Source: Apteryx mantelli
Lineage: Eukaryota > Chordata > Aves > Apterygiformes > Apterygidae
DNA length: 64,000 bases
Direction: 5' to 3'
Assembly: GCF_036417845.1 (NCBI RefSeq)
Contig: NC_089981.1
Span: 61,442,768 to 61,506,767, forward strand
Shown: positions 1-11,175 of the stretch, in pieces
Position numbering within the stretch: position 1 is the stretch's first letter
Layout: every line of letters begins with the position of its first letter
Position numbers and translations under genes: made by a program
The notes under the pieces: generated by a model
What the model saw: only the letters and a program-made list of their open reading frames with translations
The model's database searches: none
Told to the model about the DNA's origin: nothing

Positions 1-2965
1 TCATTCAGCACAATTTGTACCTCTATCATGATGCTGGCACAGTAAAAAGTGTGCAAGGAGCATCGTGCCAGAAGGTGAGGAAAAAAAGCTATAGAAGAGC
101 TATCTAAGTGAAAATGTTTAAAAGTCAAAGCGAGGGCACATGTTTGACTTCACAAAAGAAAATGCCGGTTTCTGTTGCAATGTTGGTTACACAATCACAT
201 AAGGTTTTATTTTTAAAAGCAAGTAAAAAATTATAGTGCATCAGCTCCTCAACTGGTGTAAATCAACATAGTTTTATTGACTTTGATGGAGCTATGTCGA
301 TTTATACCAGATGAGGATTTGGCCCACTGTATGGAGATATTTTTATTTCTCTTCTCACTCTATCAGTTAAGGAAAGGGTAATAATCAGCAAGCTGGAAGC
401 AATTATGTGTGTGTGAGGAGGGGGTAGTTTCATAATAGCTAACTTGATATTATTTCCTGTAAAATGCATCAGGAGAATAGAGCCTGGAGCCTGCTGACCA
501 GTTTGTTTTGTAAAGAAATATTTGTTCAAATCTGTTTATAATAATTTGTCAAACGATGGCAGACTCAGCTCAAGCACTTGACTTCATCTGACACCAGGGG
601 CAGCAGCTCTGGCGCTGACCAGGGCAGTGAGTGGTGGCTCATTAGGAAAGACCCAAGCAAAATCTGGCTTTCTTCTACATCCATGTAAATCTGCAGTAAT
701 TCTACCCAAAGCAGTAGAAATAGTCCTTATTTACAACAGTGTGCTTAAAAGCAAAATTTGGCTGAGTTTTCAACTAAGCATTTATAAGCTGTTTCTGGCA
801 GCAAATAAGAAAGGGGGAGGGGAAGATTATTCATTGCAGATGCTTTGTAAGATTAACAGAGGCTTTCTGGTGACAATAAAGTCTACTAACATAGTCACTT
901 TTGGAAAATGCTTTTTAAAATGTGATTTGAGGGAGTTTGCTGTCATGTTTTAATTCTTAGTGCTTTTTGTGGCAGTAAAAAGTGCTAACCAAGACCTCAA
1001 GTGAAACAGCCTAAGCTTTTCTCTTCACCCTGGCTAGGCAGATCAGTCCTGACCTGCAATACCGAGTGGGCTAAAGCAATTTATGGAATCTAAGAATTCT
1101 AATAAATCATTTTGGATAAATGTATTTGGTAAAGTTCAGTTTTAATTATTGTAAAGCAGCCACACATTGACAAGAGGGCCAAAGAAACAGCTGAAGACAT
1201 AAATACCACTATAGTAAATTGAAAGGTTTAACAAATTATTTTTAAGTTATAATGCAGATTATTTTAAAGTACCAATACTAACACTGTTATCACTAAAGTC
1301 TTGCAGCAAGCGTTGTGATATAGCTTATTCATCTGTAATCTTATCTCTTAGGGATGCTTTTAAACATATTTTTGTAATGTTTTAAACTTACAGATATCAT
1401 TAAGGTCCTGCACTCCCTGTAAGAGCGGGTGCAGTTGAACTAGTCTGAAGGCAGTTCTGTTGTTACAGCTCGTTTCCATATGGCTACCGCGTTCTGAACT
1501 GATCTACAGTTACATTGATCCAAAAAGTGGTATGTAGGTGAACCCTTAAGCACTAGCAGATAACTCATAAAAGACTGGAGAACACTTGGTCAAGAAATTA
1601 CTCTGGAAAGATTCATAAATGCAGATCTTGCCCAAACTGCGGAGAGCTCCATGAAGCAATGCGGCTCTTCCCCGCGCAGGCCCTCTCGAGCACGCTCTGC
1701 TATCTTTTCCTGGGAAAGGTCAGGTAGCCTATTAATCACACTGTTGTCTTTGATTTGTGGTATATATATGCCCACTGCTTCCTGGATCCTTTTGAAGCAT
1801 GGAACAATAAGCAGCTTTCCAAGGAAAGAGTAATATGCTTGTTTTGGATTTCTTTTTTTTTTTCAGTAGCTCAAACACAATCTCTTTAAAACCAACATAA
1901 CATGAGGCACTATTTCAACTAGGATAAATGACAGTGTTCTGACATTATATTTAAAACCGTTTTCTCATAGTGAATATATAACTTGCAGTATAAGCTGCTA
2001 GTTTGGTATTTTGTATCTTTTACAAGTTTCTTTAATCACTTTTCCAACTATTCATGGAAATTCATGGGTTGCTTTTTCCCAGTATGTTTCACACTTATAT
2101 GCTCTTCTGTACTGGAAAAGGCATCTGCAGGTTCATTAGCATCCTTTCTAGTGACAACATAGAATTGAAAAGCAAATGCAGTATTGTAACCAGTACTACC
2201 TCCTGACTGACTGAATTTCTACCATTGTATGCATTGTATTGAAAAAATATTCTATATTTTTATAAATACATGCACCCAAATCCTTTTTGCTATTTAATAT
2301 ATTGCATGAAACATAACTGCTTACAAACAGTATTCCTAGAATCAATACCGCAAAATCAGTTCAGCCTAAGAATAATTTTAAAAGAACAAGAAAACTTTGA
2401 GTATGACACATCAGTGAAATGAAGGTAGGCTCTTTTCATTACTTTTCTGCTTAGGTTTTAAATCTTTACAGAAAAAAAATGATAAAAAGATCATCTTCAA
2501 ATCTGCTGTATACCGTGAAGATGATGTCCCAGCTAACTGTGATGTGAACAGAGATTATGACTGAAGTCAGGAATACACAGAAGATTAAATCCTGAACCAT
2601 AACCCTGTTTTCACAGAAACGTATTAAGGAAACAAAATAGAATGACATACCTAAGCCAAAGCATTTCTAAATAAGGCATCTGTCAGATTTTTCCATGAGG
2701 TGTAGGCAGTTCAAGATTTGCTTTGACAGAATTTGATATTGTTGCATTTTTGTTTTGCTCAGCCTTCAGGGTAAAGGTGGCTCAAAATCTGAAGATGAAT
2801 TTCAGGGACAAGCTGAGCAGTAGCTAGAAAAAAAGAATATTATAGTAATTACAACTTCATAAGTGTCAGCTTATCTTTAACTTGAGGCAACACAGGATGA
2901 GATCGCCATTAAACTAAGCAAAGCTTAAATGTATGAATGAATTGGAGTTTGGTGTCAAACTATGT

Positions 2966-3000
2966 ACAGGATCAGATATTGCTGCAATATCTGATCCTGT
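2966..3000. repeat. Perfect 17-bp inverted repeat with 1-nt spacer
   Basis: The left arm ACAGGATCAGATATTGC is followed by one T and then its exact reverse complement. This makes a 35-bp perfect palindrome able to form a cruciform or a hairpin with almost no loop. The bases just outside (T at 2965, G at 3001) do not pair. No target-site duplication or known element was recognised around it. Confidence 0.9.
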
Positions 3001-3587
3001 GCGTATTGCCAGAGTTAGTGCTCAGCGCAGCAGGGCTGCAAGCCATAGGCACAGTTCCTCATAGGGAACATCTGTGGGATGCAGTTCATCATTGGTTGGT
3101 CTTGATCAAGGACCGAGATAATCCCATCCCCGAGCAGAAGTGAACTCTGCCGGGTGATCTCCGAAAGGCAGCTCGCAGGGTTCTGCCGGGCCCAGCGCTG
3201 ATCACTCTCAGTTCTCGTCCCTCGCTCCCACCGAGGCGTTGGGGCAGGGACCAGGCACCCGCTTTGCCCCAGCTGTACCCATTGGCAGATGACCCCTGGC
3301 CAGGTAGGACTAAGGTAAAAAACTGGCAAACTGTGACAAGTTGCCTCCAACTCATCTAGCCTGATCTGAGAGGAAATATTAATCATGTCTCTACTGTTGA
3401 AAATGAAGCTCGGCTTTTCTGAGGTATATATTTAGGGTCCTGGAGGCTTGCCTCCTAAGGTTACTATTTTTTTAACTATACATGCAGTTAATCAGTTCAC
3501 CAGTTGGAAATAAATCTTTGGAAGCAAGAGGCACCCACCTCTTTTTGATTATCACTTTCCCATCATTTTTATGACTACTGGAAAAAA

Positions 3588-3720
3588 GAGGGCTGGAAGG
3601 GATCTCTGAAGGTCATCTATTCCACCTTCTATCCTAAGGCAGGCTAAAACAGTAAAGATCAAATTGCTGGCATATCTTCACTCACACTATCTATTTCTAG
3701 TGTGCAGCCTGTATCTGACT
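3588..3720 (-). mobile_element. Old CR1 LINE 3'-end fragment
   Basis: The stretch 'ggctggaagggatctctgaa' and the following 'ggtcatctattccacc' match, with many changes, the reverse complement of the CR1 3' region also seen at 28747-28960 and 49998-50222. The similarity fades after about 3660. It reads as a decayed, 5'-truncated insertion in minus orientation. The edges are approximate. Confidence 0.65.
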
Positions 3721-6700
3721 GCTGCGAGGTTTTACGAAAAGAATTAGCGTAGCACTTACAGCTCCTCAGGGAAGAAATGCAAACAAGAATGGAAGCAATA
3801 GAATGACTTTTAAAATGCTGTTACTCAGCTTGGCCTCTGATTTAGTATCAGTTTAGTAGAACTGTTAATTAAAAAACTTAATTTGATTACTCTGGTTAGT
3901 CCGGAAATTTAAGCAGCTAGTGTCAAGGCCCACAGAGCCTGAGACCAGATACAGTCTAATTACCAGACTGGAATTTTTTAATTACTACAGATAAGAGTAT
4001 TGGGGGAAAATTGTCATGATTCAGAATTCAGAAACCACATCCTCCCTGTTTTCTAGCCATCCCACTCAGCCTCTGAGAGGGAGTGTTGAGTTCAGAGTGC
4101 TGCAAGTGGAGGCAGATAACCACATCCCCAATGTGCTGTCATCCCCAGACAGCAGAATTTCCGACGTGCCTCTGTTTAACAAAGGGAAGTGATGAAAACA
4201 AAGAGGATGTAGTAACCTCACTCGTTAGCAGGTGCCTTCACGATAATTACTCATAGTTGTCCTGGGCCTACAGGCGAAATTTCCATTGACTTTTTGGCAA
4301 ACTTCTGCCATGTCTTCACTTAGAAAATTTAAGATGGATCAGCTAAAGGCATGAAGACAACACAAACAATTTAAGGCATCTTAAACCCTATATAGAGGCC
4401 TTCACTTGGGAGCAAAGTGTGTATAGAGCTCTAACAGATATCCCCTGTTGAATGTCAGCTTTGCTGAAAATGATTTAAATGGAAACCTCCACCTTGGGGT
4501 TGAACACATTTTAAGGACTCCAACCGATGGGCTCTGTTGGACCAAACAGCAGCAATCTTTAGCACAGCACCTCCCTCAGCGGCTGCCGTGGCCCTGTCCC
4601 GGTGCTGCCTGTCCCAAGAGCAGGGAACGGGGAGCGGATGCTGGTGAGGGCAGTTTCACCTCGGATCCCGGCCTGGGCACTGCGCTGCCTGCAGCAGCAA
4701 GCCTCTGCTTTCGCCACCGCTGCTGCAGAGACAACGACCTCTGGCAGTACGATGGAGGAGAGGACAGGAAGGTAACATTTAACTGTCATTGCTAAATCTG
4801 ACAGAGTCCAACCCTGATGTCTCACACTCAATCGATTTGCCAAAATCTTCTGCAGTGTCCTCATACAGACAACTTCTTCACATGCATAATAATTTAACCA
4901 CAGTGAAAGTTTTGCTCAAAGCAAAGCATAAGAGAGTGCAGATGCGGTGCAAGCAGAAAGCATAAAAGATTTAACAGCCCTTTTATAGCTTTGATCTGGG
5001 GCTGCCCAGGGTAATTTTCTGGGTTACAGTAAACCCATTCCCCCTGCCAGCAGCAATGCCTACAGCAAAATGAACACGGGCCCTGTCTCCTCCCACTCAC
5101 AACACACCACCCCTTGCATCTGGGCATATCTGCCAAGTTTTGTGCATCTCTCTGTCTGGCACCTATGCAAATTAAGCAAGCTATATGTAATTTATATGTG
5201 GCCATAAGTACTACTTCTGAAAACAGTGGCTTTAGGGGTGGTTAAAAGTGTTAGGCTGAGCTGAGGCTTCCCACAAAGGGTTCCTTCAAGTAGCAGGCAA
5301 GCATGTAAAAGCATCAGGGAGATGGCAACAAGGTCTTCTTGCTAGCCAATCTCAAATGAGACCTGTATTTTTGTGAGACACACAGGTAACAGGTGAAGAC
5401 CAATAAGCACAAGGGAGTGGAAAGATAATGTGGAAGCTGAGCAGGAAGAAACTTAAAAGAGGGTTGTTACAAGTGGAAAGAGAACTAATAGCGACCATCC
5501 CATGTTGTTTCCAAGTAAGGTTCTGCCTGTCTCTGAAAGCCCTCTGTTAGCAAAGTACTTCTCCTGTCCACCACTCCTTTTCCTCCCCTTCTCCCTAATC
5601 CACTTCTTCCTCTGCATTGCATTCCTTGTGCTTTAAAACTGCTCTGGAAATAGAGAGCACCCTGAAAAGGAAGAGGAGGCTGTCTGCCAGCTGTGCATCA
5701 CCCCAGCTCCTGGTGACAGAAGCAGAAACCACAGCCTACAGTAGCTCACTTGCCCAAAGCAGTTTTTCTTAATTGTTTCGGAACAAGTCTTGCTGCTCCT
5801 GCTTTTCTTTCTCACCTTCCTGCTCTCCCATCTCACATGGAGGCTGGCTAGGAACCAGCTGCACAGAGGGAGCTGCCACGCACATATCCAGGGGAACCAG
5901 TTTGGGCAGGAAGCAGTTCCAGAGTCTGTTGACCTCTGTACTCCTGCTCCTGCACTGAGATGAGGCGTGATGGGACAGCCCGGGTGGATTTCCCAAAGCG
6001 TTGTAGGGAGAGTAAAGGGGAGAACAGAGTTGGGAGAGGTGGGATGGTTCTGCCAGGCAGAAGAGAGAAAACTGGCCAGGTCACACAAGAAACAAAGTGG
6101 GAGGCTGATCTGTGGGGAGACTTGGCAAACCCAGAGGCCGCAGCAGCACAGGGTTGGGCTCTTCAGGGCTGAAAGAAGATGGAAAGGCCACGGTGCCAAA
6201 ACTGAGCAGGACTCATCTGTAGGCTCAGCTCATGATTGGGGTGTTAGGCTTTTCCTCTTCTCTGTAAAGCCTTGTGCTGTACATTGCCGCTTTTCTCACC
6301 AGACAAATACCAGTGTTTACTTCTCTGGGATGCCAAGAAGTTTGCTCCCGGTTTTTCATGTGCTGTGATCACAGTGGTGAGATGAGCCTCATGGGCTGGG
6401 AATACCTGCTTTACAGCCTAGACAGCTCTGCCAGTTAATCTAGGTTGTGAGCATGGATGGCATCCACACATACAAGATGCAGGTCTGCACTCCTCTATGC
6501 CAGGACTCATCGCTATTACATTAAGGCCTGCACAGGGGGGATTATTTTCTGACCAGCTGTGTGTCTTTTCCACTTCCTTCACGCTCTTGTAGCCACTTAC
6601 ACGAAGGACAAAGGAAAAATCCAGAGTCAAATACTGTAAGGCAGTAGTTTCTACAGAACAGTGAAAAACAGTCTGTGCTACTGCAAGGCTAGTAGTTTAC

Positions 6701-9400
6701 AGGTTAAATAGTCTGGTTACAAGCCTCAGGAAAATACCCTTAGTTACTAAATAAAAACTTGTCCCTGTTATTTGTGTGAGCTGAACCATATGTACAGTTA
6801 TGATGAAATGTGGGTGCTGCAATTAACTTCTGCTAATTCAGAGCGTGAATATCAACTCAAACTGATGAGTGGTAAGAAGAAAAAATAGTAAAACATGTAA
6901 GAACATCCTTCTGTTACCAGAGAGTGTTCAGGGTGGCATCAACTGCTCTGAATATACAGTCTGGGCAAAATAGTTGCCCCCACTCCCATATCCCCCCCAA
7001 AAAACAGCAGCAAAAGACAAAGAGCAAGACAGGCAGACCACAGCAGCTCAGACAAAAAGGAGTGCAGTGTTGGATTGTCATATACGTACTGTAAAAGAGG
7101 ATCAATTTGAAAAGGATTAGAAAATTTCACAGAAGCCACCCTGCCATCTATATAAGCAAAAATTAATCTAATTCTCATGCAGTGCTTATTTGTGCTGTTC
7201 CTGCATGCAAAGCCCTCTCAGAACTAAACAACCACTCATTTTTGGATTCCTCTTACCTACAGGAAAGCCTGAGGAGTGTGGGAGGGAAGAAAATAGTAGC
7301 CCTAAAAGCTGTCCTTGGCCTCCTAGACCTTAGCTTGTAGAAGAGACCTTTGGGATAACTACTAGCCAGCACAAATTTGGCTATTCTGCAAGTTAAAGTA
7401 TTTTTCATTAGAGCAACAAAATAATGCAGATATGGAGGAACTTCAAAGGTAGCTTAAAGCCATTTTTGTACTTTCTCCCTCAGCCCACACCTTTGGCTGT
7501 AGCTCAGGATCTGAAATCTGTGCATAAATAGGTTTAAAGATTTATCTTTTGAAGTCCCAATGCCCTGAGTTAAAGGTGGAGAGCTGATAAGAACTGAAAG
7601 AAATTCACTGAAGTCTTACACACATGGAGTTTCACCAGTGGGCATCTGAACCAGCACACTCCCCGTTACTTTTATCTAACCATTTCCTTTCTCAGCACTT
7701 TCGGATAGGTCACGACCGCTGCTGTAAGGTGAACTCTTATACTGTGCAGGCCTCTGTTTCAGAGGTGCTGATGCTCAGGTACCTGCCAAGGATGGATGAG
7801 TGGCGTGTGGAAACCTCTGTGCCGGTGCCAGACTTCTTCTGGCACTAGAACCAACAGGTCTCCAGTTCCTGTGCACGCCTCCAAGGCACTGCTTCCCTGG
7901 AACCGATGGAGCATGCTTCACTCTGGAGCCACACCAGTGTCAGAGTGGAGGCATGGAGCAGCACACAAGCTAGAAAGCTCTGCCGGGCCCGAGTTTAGGC
8001 TCCTTTCCAAAACTGGCACTCATCAGGAAGCAATAAGCAAGAGCCCAAGGAGCAGAGGTTAGGGGAGCAGAGGTTAGGGAACAGCACTGCAGAGAGACAG
8101 GACACAGCAGAGCTGGCAGGGGTTGAGGATGGGCCAAAGAGGCAGGATCAAGCCGGTGGGCAAGAAATGCCAAGAGGATAACAGCAAAGAGCCAGGATGG
8201 TGAGGCAGCAGCAGGAGGTGGCCCAAAAGCAGGAACTGGAAGACAGTACTCCAAGCCTATCCGAACAAAAAAGGAAATACATCTGAAAGGTAGGTCTCTG
8301 GCTACATGCTACAACTGTGCATGCACAAGTAATGCGGCATAGGTAGCACTACCAGAAAGCTGGAATAACACCAACACAGCTAAATGTCAGTAGTAGCCTA
8401 GAGAGGGAACTTCACTCTGAAAAATGCATAGCTGTGAAATCCATACACAAAACTAATGTCTGCTTCTATTAGTACCAAAACAGCAGTTTGACCTAAATAG
8501 CAATTTGTTTGGCTTTGCAAAACAGACAGCAATAAGGTCCAAAATATGAGTCATTAAAAAATAAAAAAAGCCCAACAACGTGTACTGTACTCCACAATCA
8601 GCCCCTTCCTGAAAGGAGGCCAAAAGCTGTACATATTTTGGAGTCTTCTCTTCCATAGCAAATCTTAGTGCCACTGCAGAATTTTTGGCTGACACCTTCA
8701 TGACACTGAAATAGAGAGAATCAGTCTACGAAATGCAGATTTTAACTAGGCAGTGGAGTTCCTTACTAATTCCAGTAAGTGCGTAAGAATTACAGACTCA
8801 GACTATTGCAACACCGCATGTTGTACATACATGTGCACTATTTTTGATTATAAAATCCTTGAATTCCCACTATGACCTAGTCATTGTCTGGCTGTATTTG
8901 GGATTTTTGATGATGACCTTCTAGTTGCGGGGTTTTTGCCCTGGCAGGATCAGAGCTCTGACAATGACCTACTAGTCATTGATCCAGTCTTTCTAAATGT
9001 CCAAGTGGGAGAGGATCCGTGAGAAGTTCTGAGGCACTACTAAAAGGTTATTATCAGCGCGGACTTCTGAAAGAGATGCCTCTGCTACGTATACATAGCA
9101 CAGCATGCTGGTAAGTTCAGGTAGTCTTTTTCCTAGCCTGTGGTAGTTCATAACTGAATATATTTCCTGTTCAAAATGCTTTCAAAATTCCCCAGAAAAT
9201 TTATGAGCTTATGCAGACCATCTACTTGCACACCTTAAGTAGGATTGAAATAAAATATACAGGCATCTATTAGCTCTAGTACAGAATACTGCTCCTCAAT
9301 ATCTAGCCCTGTTTATTGGGCAAGCACTTGTGCAACATCCTGCTTTGTTTTATTTTACTTTCTAGCCACTAAGCCTCATGTTTTGTTAGTTTTCCATTTA

Positions 9401-9440
9401 ACTTATTACAAAAATTGTTAACTTATTACAAAAATTGTTA
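9401..9440. repeat. Exact 20-bp tandem duplication
   Basis: The 20-mer ACTTATTACAAAAATTGTTA occurs twice in direct succession without a mismatch. The absence of divergence suggests a recent slippage or duplication event. It lies in non-coding DNA. Confidence 0.95.
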
Positions 9441-11046
9441 ATTTTTCCTTTATTTGTTTCTTTGTTCAAGCACTTGGAAGTAAAGCTGGCAGCTCCACCC
9501 AAATTACTCTTTTCATTTCTCCAATGTCTTTGCTTCTTTCATCTGTGGTATCAGTTTGGTGTCTTAAACATTTTGCCAGGAACCTGCCAGTGATGTTCCT
9601 CTCCCTTCCTCCCTCCATTGTGTACTATTCATCTTCTTAATGACATTTTAAAAATAGAAACTATTCCTTTTAACAGCTATGTGTGCATATTTCCATGCTC
9701 ACAATTATAAGCTCAGTTTATGTATCGACCACAAAAAGTGCACTCACCAATAATACAGCAGGCCATGTGTATGCAACTACCTCATTTACACAATCACAAT
9801 AACAACACATAATTCAATGTCCCATCTGTAAGATAGGAAATAATATTTCCTTTCTTCTACCTCTATGTGCATAATACACTCTTGAGGATAAGCAGAGTCT
9901 CATTTTGTATATGGCTATGCATACACATACACAATACACACTCTGCAAACAATCAGAGCCCGATTTCAGTTGGGGTCTTTAGCAGCCCTAGTGAAAATAC
10001 TCAGCTTCAAATTTTTGCATGAAATCTCTTGCCGACTTTCCCCTTTCATGCTATTTCTAGCCCAGGCTGACAGTTTTGGCTGGCTGCCTTCCACACTCCC
10101 ATAAACCTGGGAAAAACAGTTAAGCAGAAATGCTACAGGAGAGAGGCAGAGCCTTCCCTCTCCCCCACTTGCCCTCAGGGCCTTTGGTGGGTTTTGGAGC
10201 AGGTAATGAAAGAGGGAGCTTCCAGAACCATTTTCATTCAAAAAAAGGGCAAATCAGGAAGAGCCCAGAGCTTAGGACTCTGTTGCGCCCTGTGACCAAA
10301 AAAAAAAAAGAAAAAGAAAAAAAAGTGTGTTCCTCTCTTCTTTCAGTCCCAAAAAGAGAAAGGAGAGGGACCTCATCAGAAGAATGAATCTGAAAATCCC
10401 TCAGAAATAGGGCCTAGAGGTAAAAGTACCACCACAGGTGCAGGAGGAGAAGGGATGTAGCACAGGTCATGCAGCAGAAATGGAGGCAGGGGAGATGCAA
10501 AATGCTTAGTTGAAAAAAACCTTTCAACTAATATAGAACTTCTGGGTTTGAGTTTAAGATTTATTTGTTTATCTTTATTTTGGGGATTGGCATTCCTGAA
10601 GGAGATAAATGGTGAAAGAGTCCCAAGTGCATTAACGTAGGGGATCTGCTATGGGATACTCCTGACACAATCAGCTCTAACCCTTCAGAATACTGCTAAG
10701 TCATTCCCGTCAGAAAAGACTTGGCCCTAGGAAGTCACACAAATATTTCATTTTTTTTTTAAATGCTTCAAGCTGCAGAGTTGAAGGAATTAAAAAATTA
10801 TTTAAGCATCATGCTTAAAAAAAAACACCAAACCTCTTCCTTCCCCAAAACACTGTGCCACATTGATCTGTTCTCAAATGAGTACAAGTATAGACATTTC
10901 CAGAAAGAGCATTTAACATGCATTTATTGGCCAAACAGCATTGCCTCCTTCTCCACTGATTTCCTCAAACACATGCCCCTCTACTGCATAGGGTTTGTGA
11001 CAGCCCAAGGGCAAATTTGGAGAGGCCATTTGTTAAAATCCTGGCA

Positions 11047-11175
11047 ATGAGCGGCGGCATTGTCTACGCCGAGCTCCGGCTTCACTGCGGAGGGGGAGCC
11101 GCAGCCTGCCTCCCTGCAACTGGGGCCGTCGCTCTCACGGCGATGAGACAGAGCTGGGTCTGCCCGTCGCTTTGA
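11047..11175 (+). other. Small GC-rich ORF starting with an ITIM-like motif (speculative)
   Basis: An ATG opens a 42-residue frame beginning MSGGIVYAELRLH and ending at a TGA. IVYAEL fits the ITIM pattern (I/V/L)xYxx(L/V). A tyrosine motif this close to the N-terminus recalls cytoplasmic tails of type II lectin-like receptors such as CD72 or KLR proteins. The GC-rich patch stands out from its AT-rich surroundings. I see no good splice donor, membrane segment or lectin exon nearby, so it may be chance, a fragment of a moved gene copy, or a leftover first exon. No function is assigned. Confidence 0.15.
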
